Below the pieces are notes generated by a model. It ran no database searches and was not told the DNA's origin. It worked only from the letters and a program-made list of their open reading frames with translations. From positions 30,463,817 through 30,527,816 of the forward strand of contig NC_067130.1 of the NCBI RefSeq assembly GCF_021347895.1: a stretch of 64,000 nucleotides of DNA, written 5' to 3'. The DNA comes from Acanthochromis polyacanthus (lineage: Eukaryota > Chordata > Actinopteri > Pomacentridae). Position numbers and translations under genes: made by a program. Shown piece after piece: positions 1-11,999 of this stretch; within the stretch, counting starts at the first letter, position 1, and each line of letters begins with the position of its first letter.

Positions 1-3000
1 CCACCAACACAAAAGCTGGACTCTCAAAAAGCCACACTAATAGGTTTTCCAAGAGCTTGGTTTCAAACTGTGTGGAAAGTTAGGATTGGATAATTGGATG
101 ATTATGGGTGGTAACGGAGACAAACCCAGATGAATGTGGGCGGTGATGTAATTCCTTTTCCTAAACCTGCCTGCCATCTTTGTGTCTGTGCTTTGGTATT
201 TTCCTGGTAAACTCTGAAACCTTCTATCTGCTCTGTACACCGAAAACAAGATTCAGGAGTTGAAAGGACCTTCCTCCATCTTGCCAGTGTCCAATGAATG
301 TGAGGAGTTGCCGACGGGAGTGGATTATACTGTTCTGCTATTAGATCAAGGTTTTAGTTTGGGAAAAGAGATCACAGGTTAGCCTCCCTCAGGCCATTCT
401 ACAAAGTCTGAGCACATATTTTCTGGTTATGCAGACTAACAACTTTTACAGATGGATGAAACAATCCTGGACCTCGGTGGTGACTCAACATTTGTAGTTC
501 TAGAGCAGATTGTCTCTTCCACCACCATGTCTAAAACTATTTCTTAGATTTAAAAAAATGGTGAAGTTGTGGACATTCAAGTGTCTTTTTTGGCCCAAAC
601 AGACAGAATTCAGCAGCCAAAAAATGGCTCTTTTATTTATTTTGTCATCCATTGGGTCATGACACTTGAATAAAGCTGCATTTTAAGGTGTTCCTTTATA
701 TTTACTTGTCAAAGGAGTGTCTATGCACTGGTCATTTTATCTGATCATTGTCTTTTAAAGCCATACACAGCCCATGTGGAGATTACCTGAGTGGCAGAGA
801 ATTGGCCAAAAAAATCTACATCTAAAAAACTTCTTGTGCACAACTGGTTGAATTTAAGCCCCTTTTCAAAAACTAAATATAAATTGTATAAATGAGCTTT
901 GGAACTAGATGCATTTATGGTTTTGGTCAGTGTACACTAATGCTTTTAAAATAAAAAAACAAGTTATGGTTGATTTATTTTCCTGTTTTGTACATTATAC
1001 AGCTTATTATCAAATTAAATCAACCTAAAGTGGTTATCCTAGGCCAGAACAGTGGGGAAAAAAACTTTTAGGAAGTGCACAAAACTTCCAAAATAAGGTT
1101 TGTCTTATGTAAAAAATTACACTTGTTGGTCTATACAGCAACTTATATCCTGACAAAGACTGATCAGATTGAACTTTTTTGTAACTAAAGTCATAAGAAA
1201 GTTCATGGAAGGATCAAGAAATGTGATTAGAATTTTATTCATGTTTAAATAATCAGTGTGCAGTAAGTCATGCAGAGAAATATGCCTAAATGTGCCAACA
1301 GGCAAGCATACAAATGAACAAATACCGAGACAAGAAGTTTTACTAATTAAAGATAACTGAATTCATGTTTAGTTTAAATGCAGCTCTTTTTTATATAAAG
1401 TCTGCTCTTTTCTTTCTTTAAAAAAATCAGTTTTCTAACTTTAAGCAAATGCAATGCATAATCAATTTCTCATCAGCCAATAGAAATGTGCTAATTTTTT
1501 AATCAGCTGTAGCATTGTTCTACGTTTTTAACTGATCGAAGGGCAAACATATCATTGCAACTGTTCAGCAAAAAAAAAATCCCAAATAATTCCTATTAAT
1601 GTAAGAATTCCCACTGTTATTCTCCTTGTGTTCAGTACAGTTAATGACCTGCTCTTTAGTCATGCACTTTTGAATGTGTAATTTGTGTTTCTTTGTTGAT
1701 GAAGCTTTCATCGATGGGATCATATGGAAGCGGGATTCCTGGTCATGCACGGGAGTCTCTCCTGGAGCTACGAGCCAACAAATGAAGCCTCTGCTGTGAG
1801 GTCGTGATGTTCCAGTGAGCAGCACAGGGCTCCTCCAACTCTAATGAAGTCACGACTGATTATGTGTAGATCTATATTAAATTAACTTTCCCAGCCAGAG
1901 GCCTGAGCAAACTTTTCTCAGACTGGTGCTGCTTTCCTGCATCTGCTTTAAGCCTGAACTTTGGTTGTCATTGTCTGTCTTTAGTATCAGACATACAGTT
2001 GGTGTCCCAGACCTGAATTAAGTCTAGTCCTTGACTAAAACAATCAGATTTTCTGAAGCGAGGTTAGAGCTACTCCAGGACTAAACTCAATAATAACTCA
2101 AGCCTTATGAAGGTTTGATTTCAGATTGATGCTCAAAGAAGACTCGTGAATTACTTGGACTATGTCAATAAAGATTAATGAGCATCATCAGCTGGACAAG
2201 TTCTTGTCAACAGAAGTGACCCATTGCAAAGGTTTTCTCATCTTCTGCTTGGATTAGATACATTTTCACATGTAATCAGCAAATGTCTGTTAAAAATAAA
2301 GAGTATATTTGGTCTTATATGTTGCAGAAACAGCCATGGTATCCAACATGAGTGAGCAAATCATATTTATTTCACAGATTCATGAATTAATGTGACTTTT
2401 GTGGGAATTCCATCTGTCTCTCCTTCCTCTTGATTTCCAGTGATTTGGCGCATCTTCATTTTAATTGCATGGAACTTCTAAATTACTTGAATTTATAGTA
2501 ACTTTCCACTGTAGAAATGGCTTTTTGATGAGGACATAAACAACGTTTTGAAATTTTGCCAATCCAATATCTTGCATCCTTATTTATGTCTAATTTGTTC
2601 AATCTATGCGCAGACAGAAACATAAAACCAACTATTTTCAGTTTCAGTGGGAGTTACATGCTGCATCCACATCTTAGCTTAGTATTTTTCAATGTTTTTG
2701 CTCATTCACAAGCTGCCTCCCCTTCTCTCTGCAGTCCTTTCATAAATTTTGAATCCTGCTCTTCCTGATCCTGACCCTCCTGAACCTGCAGCAGCTGTCA
2801 CTTTGTTTGCTTTCACAGTCAGACGTTTTAAGTGGGACATCAAACAGAGAGTCGTCGTTTGTTGTCTTGCTGTTTGATACTTTCTGCAGGTGTACCTTCT
2901 CTTTTTGGGGAATTAAAGCACAAGAAGCTAAACGTTAATGGAACAACGTCATTCCTTGATCTGACTGCCTTTCCCAGGTTCAGATAAAAGCCATATGAAA

Positions 3001-3379
3001 GAAAGAAAATGTCACTTAATGCCTGTTTGTTATTTAAAATACATGCATTCCTGTAGAAGTGTTTTTAATAGCTTTATCAGTTAATGGATGTGATGTTATT
3101 TGGGTCCATTCATCCCTATTTTAACTTTTAGACTATGACAAGAACAAGATATCAATAAATTTTGCAGTTGGTCATTGTCTCCATAGGGTGAATCTATTAA
3201 ATAAGTCCACAGCATTCTCACTAGTGTGACTTATCTTGCCTCTCCAACCTTTCATATATCTGTTTGAATCTACTTACTACAAAGGCCATAGTGTGACTTT
3301 ATCATTGTTTTACCTTATCATGAACTAATTAAGCTAATTACACAAACTGCCCACATGCAAGTCCAATCTAAGTTAAACT
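1..3379. other. Intergenic, no gene recognised
   Basis: AT-rich DNA with many short A and T runs. Open frames are short, lack convincing splice borders and resemble no family I know. An AATAAA-like hexamer near 668 and another near 2298 could be chance. This could be intergenic DNA or untranslated sequence of a gene outside the window. Confidence 0.6.
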
Positions 3380-3690
3380 GCTGGACAGAAAGTAGTCCCA
3401 GTAGTCGGTAGAAAAAACTTTAAAACTTTACATACTTGGAAAGAATGTAGTATTTTATGCAGAATAAACTTTTTAAACCTTTAGTTGTTAAGACAGAAAG
3501 TACTTTGTAGGTCCAATAACCTATAAATCTTCAGCACTTCAGTACTTGGAGAGAAAATTGTATATTTGGTGGAATAAACCTTTATATTATATAGACTTAA
3601 AAAAGCATTTTAGGGGAATAAACCTTAAAATTTGACAAAATTGGATAGGAAGTAGTCGGGTGGAATAAACCAATATAACTGATTTATAAA
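3380..3690. repeat. Degenerate tandem repeat, roughly 50-110 bp spacing
   Basis: The phrase GGAATAAACCTT and close variants recur near 3460, 3570, 3614 and 3660, alternating with variants of GACAGAAAGTA near 3385 and 3492. It ends where the left arm of the kinase inverted duplication begins, so it may mark the edge of the rearranged block. Confidence 0.5.
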
Positions 3691-5495
3691 AAAAAGGCTT
3701 AAAATTGTCATATTTCATTGTAGTCACTTTATTCAAAATGTTAAAAAATTGTGTTTTGCACTTATTGAAAATTGTATAAAACCAAAGAATTCAACTGAGA
3801 AGCCATGACTGACTCAGGCCAGTTGTGAGCATCAACCATGTGACCAAAATCCAGACACTTTTTGAGTGAACCTTTCAATTCATTTTCAATCAATTTTATT
3901 TACAAGTTCAAATGTGTGATCTCAAGACACTTCAATGAGAAAAGTACAGACAATATTATAGAGAAAAAAAACCAACAAATCCAAAATTTCCTTTGGATTC
4001 CCTGTCTGAGCAAGCACTTGGCGACAGTGGGGAGGTAAAACTCCCTTTTTCAGGAAGAACCCTCCGGCAGAACCAGGCTCAGACAAGGCGGCCATCTGCC
4101 TCGACCGGTTGGGGTGAGGGGAAAGAAGATTGGGAACGGGATACAGAAAACTCATGAGATCAACACACAAGAGAACAACAAAGCCAGCGAAGGATCCTGA
4201 GGTCAGCAACTGTGAGTCCGAAATGTTAATCTAGTCCATTCGTGCTGCTCAGTTCATCACATCGGACACACAGGAGCAGCAGAACGTCTTCTTTATAGAG
4301 GAGAAGACACGTTGGAAGCAGTTTTCAGGGTCTGCAGGCTTAACCATGATGGACAGGCTGGTGGAGGGTTTAGGTTCATCACTAAAAAAAGGAAACATAC
4401 ACTGTTGGGTTTACATCCGACAAGCAGAGAAAGTAAACATGGAAATCAACAAAAGTCCATATCAGTCTTTTGTCACCTGCTGGGCTGTTAATGTCTCACA
4501 ACCTGTGTACAAAGTAAATAGAAACACACTTACCAACTCTTGGTGGGGGAGCTGCTGTTGAGGTAGTTTTTGCTGATGAAGGGATGGTTGAGGATACCAC
4601 TGGGGGTGATTCTGTCGTCCTCATCCCACTGAAGCATCGCCTTTAGCAGCTCGATGCACTCCCTCCTCTCATCAGCCTCTGCTGGGTTGTCCGTCTCAGA
4701 GGACACCTGGTGCAGAAAACATTTGGAAAGTCCAACAGTGGTCAAATCACCTTCCACCGTCAAATGTGAATACCATAAATGAACGGGACTTTTCAGCAAC
4801 TAGCTGCTGCTTCCTAAAGTACCTACCGTTTTCATTTCATCCAGAGAGTCCAACTTGTAAACTGTGGGGTCGGAGTGGACGAGATCGGTCTCAAAATACT
4901 CTCCAGGTGTCTGAAAGAAGAAAACAATGATGCTTACTAAAGTCTTTATCTTACTGAGTGAGTAAAGGTCAGAGGTAAAATCACAGTAGGAGTATTGTAC
5001 CTTCAGCCGCCACAAACCATTAGACTTCTGAAAAAATAATGGTGATCTCAGGCCAGCATCGATGAGATGTTGCGGCGGCAGACCCAGCAGACGGATCATG
5101 CGTCGGAGCTGCAAACAAAACATAACACCATGTTAGACCTGAAGCTATTCCTGTGACGGCTTCTAATGTGTTTCAGCTGCAGTCATTTACTCACTGTCCA
5201 GTATTCTGAGTCTGATCCGAAGAGAAAACTTTGAGTCAACATCCTGGCCATCACGCAGCCTAAGGACCAAATGTCAATGGCCTCTGAATACGGCAGGCCC
5301 AGGGTGATTTCTGGAGCTCTGAATGTGGAAAAAACATCAAATGAAGATGTGACACAGTAGACAGTAAGGAGACAGCGCTGAATTAAAGATTTCTCAATGT
5401 TTAAAAAGTATCAGTTTTTCATACCTATATTGAGGTACTTGGAGTAGCTCTCCTGCTTTAGCTTCGGATCTGTCCTTGGCCAAACCAAAGTCAAT
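3690..5495 (-). repeat. Left arm of a ~1.8-kb inverted segmental duplication
   Basis: Read on the minus strand, this segment matches 17990-19815 on the plus strand: the 3' kinase exons, their introns and about 550 bp of 3' flank, with only scattered differences over most of its length. Identity falls sharply in the last 70 bp (exon 3). The two arms face each other across about 12.5 kb that includes the palindrome and nested transposons. Confidence 0.9.
3885..4140 (-). repeat. LINE-tail-like interspersed repeat downstream of kinase copy A
   Basis: On the minus strand this reads as a familiar fish repeat: a pyrimidine-rich stretch, a piece containing CACTGTCGCCAAGTGCTTGC, then a TTGAGATCA piece and a final AAATAAAATTGA. 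Such modules are common as 3' ends of teleost LINEs or their SINE partners; the exact family is not assigned. The same module lies at 19345-19605 in the inverted copy, so it predates the duplication. Confidence 0.6.
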
Positions 5496-6316
5496 CAGCT
5501 TGACTCTGAAGGGCTGCTTCACATGATCCACCATCATGATGTTATCCTCCTTCACATCAGTGTGGATTATGCCGGCACTCTTTGTTGTATTCAAAGCCAC
5601 AGCCATCTGCAAGCAACAACATTTATCAGGAGTTTGTTAAAGAAATGTGTCAGATGACAATAAAAGTAGAAGTTGTAAAGGTTCCTGAAGCACCGATGTT
5701 GATTCTAGCACCACTGAAGGAGAGAAATATAAAGAGACAATAGAAGGTCACACCTGCTGAATAACTGTACGGACGTGTTCCAGTCGCATTGGCTGTGGCA
5801 AATTCTCCACACAGTCCCATAGGTTGATGTCCAATTTTTCAAGGACCAGGAACCGCATATCTTCGTAGAAGACGTCTCCTTTATACTCGATGATATTGGA
5901 CTCCTTTGAATTGTGGCTCATGAGCTTTTTCATGATTTCTGCCTGTGGAGAGATAATATGTTTGCTGAGCCACATAGTCCAATCAGTTCTTCTCAACAAC
6001 TAAAAAGTACATAACATGAGCAGTACCACTACTCAGAATCTTGTAGTGGTACTACCTCTTTTAAAAACAATGTCTTTTTTGTGTCACTGTTCAGCTGAAA
6101 TCAGTGTCCTACCTCATGGTCTAGATCGCTCAAAAAGGGCATCTTTATAGCCACGTGCTCTTCAGTGTCGTTTTTAACACATTCCAGCACTGTTCCACAG
6201 CCTCCAGCTCCCACTTTTTTCACCACCGTGAAGTCTGTTGTGAATTCCAGACGCTGACTTGGGGTACTCAGTTTGGAGGAAGATGATGAGGATGAACTTT
6301 GAATGTTCATTTTCAT
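4249..6316 (-). CDS. HIPK-like (CMGC/DYRK family) protein kinase, copy A, 8 coding exons
   Basis: Predicted Ser/Thr kinase of the homeodomain-interacting protein kinase type. Exons on the minus strand: 6316-6113, 5942-5754, 5606-5425, 5318-5195, 5108-5001, 4910-4827, 4706-4534, 4381-4249. All borders are GT/AG and phases match, giving 398 codons plus TGA. Visible motifs: glycine loop VGAGGCGTV, beta-3 lysine in VAIKM, catalytic loop HTDVKEDN (HIPKs usually have HxDLKPEN), DFG in IDFGLA, then [23 protein letters not shown]. The protein is essentially a catalytic domain (about residues 27-340) with a serine-rich N-terminus and short Cys-rich basic tail; it lacks the long C-terminal region of vertebrate HIPK1-3. 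The start is the first ATG after an AG acceptor at 6332; MNIQ two codons later is possible. The last exon has lost an acidic segment still present in the 7.7-8.1 kb copy. Family is fairly secure; in vivo activity is inferred. Confidence 0.85.
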
Positions 6317-7728
6317 CTTGTCCCAGAAGTCTGAAAGTGAAACAGACACAAAAGAGAACCATATTCTATGGATGTCTTGTTGAACCATTGGTGATCTACC
6401 ACACTGTTGTGATCTCAGTTTTCAATCATATTTGCTAAATATTGAACCAGTTATCATAAAACAACAGCACTGAGTGTTACACCCTGTTCTGAATTGTGTT
6501 ATAAGGCATATTGGACAGTATTGCAGCAAAACTACATGGATGTTTCCTCAGAAACTCCAAAGTGTTTACTTCATCAAACAGAAGAGTGGAGTTACTTACT
6601 TCACAAAAGTTTGGTTATCTAGATTTTGCTGAAATGTGGATGTCTGAGTTTGGTGTTAAGCTGGTTTCACTAAACTACTCAAACGAATAAATAACTCAAT
6701 AAAATAAATTGAAATGGTGTCTCCACTCAGAGTTTTTGTGTTTGGCATGAATTCTAGAATGCCTTCAAAAATATGTTATAAATTGTTGAAATCTCTCATT
6801 TGTTAGAACATTTTCTGCTCAACCATTTGACAGATTTTTTCTCACATAAAATAGATTTCAAATATATTAAAAATGCTAACTTTTAGAAATGTGTTCAGTA
6901 TTTTTATTTACAAATCAAGATATTTGAGAGAATTTTTTAAAAGCCTGTTTATCCACGTCCAGCACATTTTTAACATATTACAGGTATTTGAGGTAATGTT
7001 TAAATGACAGTATCTCCAGAACTAATACAGATAAAGCATGATTTTTTATGGTTCGTTCTAGTTTCAACTACAGGACAAGTCGATGAAATAATCTCTGATA
7101 ACAGGTGAATTGAAATTTAAAAACTAATTGAAATTGTCACTGAAAGTCTCATCTTTGAGCACACATTACCCCAAAAAACAATAATGCAGAAATCAACCAA
7201 TGATATTTTCTGACACTTTTTGTACTTGCATGCCAGGATAATACAAAACAAAACATACAGAATATATTTTTTTTAACATTAAATGCTTGGTCACAAAAAT
7301 GAAAAAGAAAATGTGATGAACTTTAGTAACTGATTGAGCAGATATGACAAGTTGTAGCACCAAAAACTAAAATATTACTGGATAGCTTAATCCAATTTCA
7401 TTTTTGGATTCCATGTTGCAAGTTAAGGAAACAGAATGAGCTATTACCTTACTTATGACACTTACTGAATTCATTTACTTATCAGAAAAAAAGTGACCTT
7501 AAATCTTGCTCACATCAACACATCAGATTATCTTTATATTCTCCAAAATGAATATTTCCCAGTAGAAAAATCCTGCTATCCCAACATATCTATGCATTTG
7601 GTCATGGTTATAGTCAAATTTTTCCAAGTGTGAAGCTTTAAAACCAAATTTTGTCTGAACAAAAATGTGTGTCCTGCTCTTTACAGGAGTACTGGTTAGT
7701 TCTAGTTATCCAGTTATGACCAAACCTG
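6289..7728 (-). repeat. Tandem duplication unit 1 (kinase first exon and upstream intron)
   Basis: This block, from the N-terminal exon through about 1.4 kb upstream, is repeated at 8080-9648 in the same orientation with near-identical sequence. This unit lacks about 118 bp present in the other near 8570-8690. It contains a donor-like minus-strand GTAAGT near 6593-6599, consistent with an untranslated leader exon. No other coding exon was found in it. Confidence 0.88.
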
Positions 7729-8101
7729 AACACGTCTTCTTTATCGAAGAGAAGATTCTTTGGAAGCAGTTCTTCTTCTTCTTGGTCTTTCTCTGCTCCT
7801 TCTTGTTGACGTCAGTGTCTTCATCATCATTAATGTCCTTGCTGTCCTCAGTGTCTTCAGCAGTGCCAGCATCGTCACTGTCCCCATGCTCACTGCTCGT
7901 AAGGTCATTGTCCTCATCAGGCAAGCCTGTCAGGTTAATTCTGTTTTCAGGGTCTGCAGGCTTAACCATGATGAACTTGCTGGTGGAGGGTTTAGGTTCC
8001 TCGTTAAAAAAGGAAGCTGACTCGGGCGATGGTGGAGGACACCCTGGACAGGTCGCCAGTCTGTCGCAGGGCGAGGAAGAGGATGAACTTTGAATGTTCA
8101 T
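7706..8101 (-). pseudogene. Kinase-less HIPK-like remnant: first and last exons joined through SINE sequence
   Basis: One 131-codon open frame. It begins [10 protein letters not shown] (kinase exon 1), runs through about 20 codons of SINE-derived sequence (CDRLATCPGC...), then continues into the C-terminal exon (EEPKPST...) and ends at TAA 7706-7708. The whole catalytic domain, exons 2-7, is missing. The tail is longer than in copy A: it keeps an acidic stretch (DEDNDLTSSEHGDSDDAG) and a basic run (KKEQRKTKKKKN) before the shared CFQR-FSSIKK end. This looks like the ancestral tail, from which copies A and C lost different pieces. Upstream sequence resembles the copy A leader, so transcription is possible. 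It could be a neutral remnant or a small chimeric protein. Confidence 0.6.
8011..8072 (-). repeat. SINE fragment inside the fusion ORF
   Basis: The stretch from AGCTGACTCGGGCG to CAGTCTGTCGCAGGGC matches the middle of the SINE copies at 10619-10981 and 59855-60223. It lies exactly between the kinase N-terminal exon and the C-terminal exon, and so marks the deletion or fusion junction. Confidence 0.8.
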
Positions 8102-9648
8102 TTTTATCTCGTCCCAGAAGTCTGAAAGTGAAACAGACACAAAAGAGAACCATATTCTATGGATGTCTTGTTGAACTATTGGTGATCTACCACACTGTTG
8201 TGATCTCAGTTTTCAATCATATTTGCTAAATATTGAACCAATTATCATAAAACAACAGCACTGAGTGTTACACCCTGTTCTGAATTGTGTTATAAGGCAT
8301 ATTGGACAGTATTGCAGCAAAACTACATGGATGTTTCCTCAGAAACTCCAAAGTGTTTACTTCATTAAACAGAAGAGTGGAGTTACTTACTTCACAAAAG
8401 TTTGGTTATCTAGATTTTGCTGAAATGTGGATGTCTCTGAGTTTGGTGTTAAGCTGGTTTCACTAAACTACTCAATAAACTAATAAATAACTCAACAAAA
8501 ACAAATTGAAATGGTGTCTCCACTCAGAGTTTTTGTGTTTGGCATGAATTCTAGAATGAGTTTAAAAACAATTTAAAATTTCTCAGCATTGTTTAATTTT
8601 GAAAATGGCATTTTAAATTACTAAAACTAGCCCTGCTTTTCTCATCTATCTGCACTTAATAACTTATAGTGAGTAATGCTGTTATAAATTGTTGAAATCT
8701 CTCATTTGTTAGAACATTTTCTGCTCAACCATGTCTCATTTGACAGATTTTTTCTCACATAAAATAGATTTCAAATATATTAAAAATGCTAACTTTTAGA
8801 AATGTGTTCAGCGTTTTTATTCACAAATCAAAATGTTTGAGAGAATTTTTTAAAAGCCTGTTTATCCACGTCCAGCACATGTTTAACATATTACAGGCAT
8901 TTGAGGTAATGTTTAAATGACAGTATCTCCAGAACTAATACAGATAAAGCATGATTTTTTATGGTTCGTTCTAGTTTCAACTACAGGACAAGTCGATGAA
9001 ATAATCTCTGATAACAGGTGAATTGAAATTTTAAAACTAATTGAAATTGTCACTGAAAGTCTCATCTTTGAGCACACATTACCCCAAAAAACAATAATGC
9101 AGAAATCAACCAATGATATTTTCTGACACTTTTGTACTTGCATGCCAGGATAATACAAAACAAAACATACAGAATATTTTTTTAACATTAAATGCTTGGT
9201 CACAAAAATGAAAAAGAAAATGTGATGAACTTTAGTAACTGATTGAGCAGATATGACAAGTTGTGGCACCAAAAACTAAAATATTACTGGATAGCTTAAT
9301 CCAATTTCATTTTTGGATTCCATGTTGCAAGTTAAGGAAACAGAATGAGCTATTACCTTACTTATTACACTTACTGAATTCATTTACTTATCAGAAAAAA
9401 GTGACCTTAAATCTTGCTCACATCAACACATCAGATTATCTTTATATTCTCCAAAATGAATATTTCCCAGTAGAAAAATCCTGCTATCCCAACATATCTA
9501 TGCATTTGGTCATGGTTATAGTCAAATTATTCCAAGTTTGAAGCTTTAAAACCAAATTTTGTCTGAACAAAAATGTTTGTCCGGCTCTTTACAGGAGTAC
9601 TGGTTAGTTTTAGTCCAGTTTATCCAGTTATGACCAAACCTGAACACA
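8080..9648 (-). repeat. Tandem duplication unit 2 (kinase leader region)
   Basis: Near-identical to 6289-7728: same AAGTCTGAAAGTGAAACAG exon border, same AT-rich intron, same terminal GAGTACTGGTTAG. It keeps about 118 bp that the other unit lost. After 9648 the two diverge: unit 1 runs into the C-terminal exon of the fusion ORF, unit 2 into leader-like sequence. Confidence 0.88.
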
Positions 9649-9714
9649 TCACTTCCCTTCCACACTGCTAAGATCTTACTTTTTAATAACAAGATGTTAA
9701 AAATTACAAGACAA

Positions 9715-10010
9715 GTAAAAAACTGAGTGTTACATCCTGTTCTGACACAGATTTCATTACAAATTGGACAGAGTTGTAGAAAAATAGATTTTAAAACTGC
9801 CTTCTGAATGTTTCCTCTGGTGTTTGCTTCATCAAACAGAACAGTGAAGTCACTTACCTCAAAAATATTGGCTTCTTTGCACTTTGTTGAAAGGCTGAAG
9901 TTGAGTTTAATCTCGTTGTCCTGCTACTTTCACTGTAGTCCTGTTGTCCTGCTGAAAGCCGTAAGACACTGACCTAAACTGTCTGCACACTGGGATTTAA
10001 ATGCAGCATT
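9715..10010 (-). promoter_or_regulatory. Diverged third leader copy; probable 5' untranslated exon and promoter on the minus strand
   Basis: This is a more divergent copy of the leader found near 6463-6690 and 8256-8490. A good minus-strand donor (GAG then GTAAGTG) lies at 9851-9860. About 140 bp upstream is a TTTAAAT box near 10001 that could act as a TATA element, which would make 9858 to about 9975 a 5' untranslated exon splicing into a kinase exon downstream. No transcript data support it. Confidence 0.35.
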
Positions 10011-10029
10011 AATGCTAGAATTCAAATGA

Positions 10030-10320
10030 CTACTTCTTCGTTTAAATGTAAACAAAGCAGCAAATATGTAATGTAGTTTTAGAGGTGTTCATACTGCATA
10101 GAAACCATTGCATATCTTGACAACGGTACATCAGATCATGCTCAAACTTGGTAGGGGTATTGCAGGGGTCCTGAGGAAGTGCAGTGGCAAGTTTGAATCA
10201 GATTGGATGAATGGTGGTGTTTTTTCAATGCAATGAAATCAAGGTAGTCACATTCTGACAGCAGTCTCAGCACTACTTCGTTTAAATGTAAACAAAGCAG
10301 CAAATATGTCATGTAGTTAT
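10030..10320. repeat. Pair of ~45-bp direct repeats about 240 bp apart
   Basis: The phrase CTTCGTTTAAATGTAAACAA and its continuation through AGCAGCAAATATGT occur at about 10036 and again at about 10276 in the same orientation. The spacer contains no gene. This could be a local duplication or the ends of an unclassified element. Confidence 0.65.
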
Positions 10321-10618
10321 TTTTTAAACTTTTAACTGTCATATTTACTGTAAAGAAAGTACACAGTGGATAAATTTGGGTTCATGTAAAATGCTGAAAC
10401 ACTGTTGAAGAAATTTTACACCTCATATAATGTAAGATCTGTCTCCATTTGTTCATGTATGACCTGATGGGCTGAAAAGTCATTCTGTGGATCTTCACCT
10501 GACGTATGAACTTTCCCTTCTTTACTTCTTCTGCAGCTCTCTCCAAATCCTTAAGAGAAGCTGAAGTCCTGTCTGTCTTCCACGAGTCTCAAAATTAAAA
10601 TGTCACATAATTTTGGTT
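10321..10618. other. No gene recognised
   Basis: AT-rich sequence between the direct repeat and the SINE. I see no exon with plausible borders. Confidence 0.5.
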
Positions 10619-10981
10619 CTAACGTGTCCATCCATCCATCCTCTATACACCGCTTTATCCTCACTAGGGTCATGGGGGGTGCTGGAGCCTATCCCAGCTG
10701 ACTCAGGCGAAGGCAGGGGACACTCAGGACAGATCACCAGTCTGTCACAGGGCTACATATACAGACAAACAATCACACTCACATTCACACCTACAGACAA
10801 TTTAGAGTGATCAATTAACCTCAGCATGTTTTTGGACTGCGGAAGGAAGCCGGAGTGCCCGGATGCACAGGAAGAACATGCAAACTCCATGCAGAAAGAT
10901 CCCAGGTCCACCCCGGGATTTGAACCGGGGATCTTCTTGCTGCAAGGCAAAAGTGCTAACCAGTACACCACTGTGCAGCCC
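10619..10981 (-). mobile_element. tRNA-derived SINE
   Basis: Read on the minus strand it starts with a tRNA-like head: an A-box-like TGGTTAGCAC and a B-box-like GGTTCAAATCC. A body conserved with the 59855-60223 copy follows, and the 3' end is a run of ATGG/ATCC repeats. No clear target duplication is visible here. The 5' end abuts another fragment of kinase leader (10983-11133). Confidence 0.75.
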
Positions 10982-10982
10982 T

Positions 10983-11133
10983 AAATATTGAACCAATTAT
11001 CATAAAACAACAGCATTGAGTGTTACACCCTGTTCTGAATTGTGTTATAAGACAGTATTGCAGCAAAATTACATGGATGTTTCCTCAGAAACTCCAAACT
11101 GTTCACTTCATTAAACAGAAGAGTGCAGTTACT
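10983..11133 (-). repeat. Fourth fragment of the kinase leader/intron repeat
   Basis: The sequence from TAAATATTGAACCAATTATC to GAGTGCAGTTACTTA matches 6437-6597 and 8229-8393, with about 10 bp missing inside. It is cut at its right end by the long palindrome. This shows that another kinase copy, or part of one, once lay here. Confidence 0.85.
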
Positions 11134-11149
11134 TATTTTTTTACTTATT

Positions 11150-11458
11150 TTATTTTTTTGCTGCAAACGTCATACATGTAGCTATGATACAGGACAAATG
11201 GTTCGGTGTATTTTAATATTCATAGCGGGAATAATAGATAATAATAATAACAGGTAATAGAATATTCTGAAATTAAGCTCGACTGTAGACAGGTATTTTG
11301 CAAACACTGTAAACACACACACACACTAATATATGTTGGAGAAGCAGATAATAGCAGTAAAGTCAATTATTTTAATAATTTGAAGAGACAATATATGATT
11401 ACGCTATATATACATATATAAACAAAATACTGACTAATGAACACATATTTCTATATAA

Positions 11459-11501
<43 letters not shown>

Positions 11502-11713
11502 CATTTTCTGATATATCTTTTTTTAATATATATGTATGAATTATATTGATAGTCTATATATAATTTATATAATAATTTTCTCTGATATATTGATTATCTT
11601 AATACTCCACATATGATTTATATATATTATGTTTTCTGATATATTGATTATATTGATACTCCATACATGATTTATATATGTACTATGATTTTCTCTGATA
11701 TATAACTTTTATC

Positions 11714-11754
<41 letters not shown>

Positions 11755-11956
11755 AATGATGTTGATACTCCATCTATGATTTATATATATTCATTTTCTC
11801 TGATATATAACTTCTATCTATTGTTTTATATAGAAATATGTGTTCATTAGTCAGTATTTTGTTTATATATGTATATATAGCGTAATCATATATTGTCTCT
11901 TCAAATTATTAAAATAATTGACTTTACTGCCATTATCTGCTTCTCTAACATATATT

Positions 11957-11999
<43 letters not shown>

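Noticed and set aside
7665..8093. 142-codon Ser-rich plus-strand ORF
   Set aside because: It is antisense to the kinase tail exon; the serine and leucine richness mirrors the acidic/basic codons of the minus strand.
10753..10971. Two overlapping ORFs and a tRNA-like sequence
   Set aside because: They are frames of a SINE; the tRNA-like head is degenerate and has SINE body and tail attached, so it is not a tRNA gene.
11461..11760. Possible CRISPR-like or satellite array in TA-rich repeats
   Set aside because: It is a simple TA microsatellite inside the palindrome loop; no regular repeat-spacer pattern exists.
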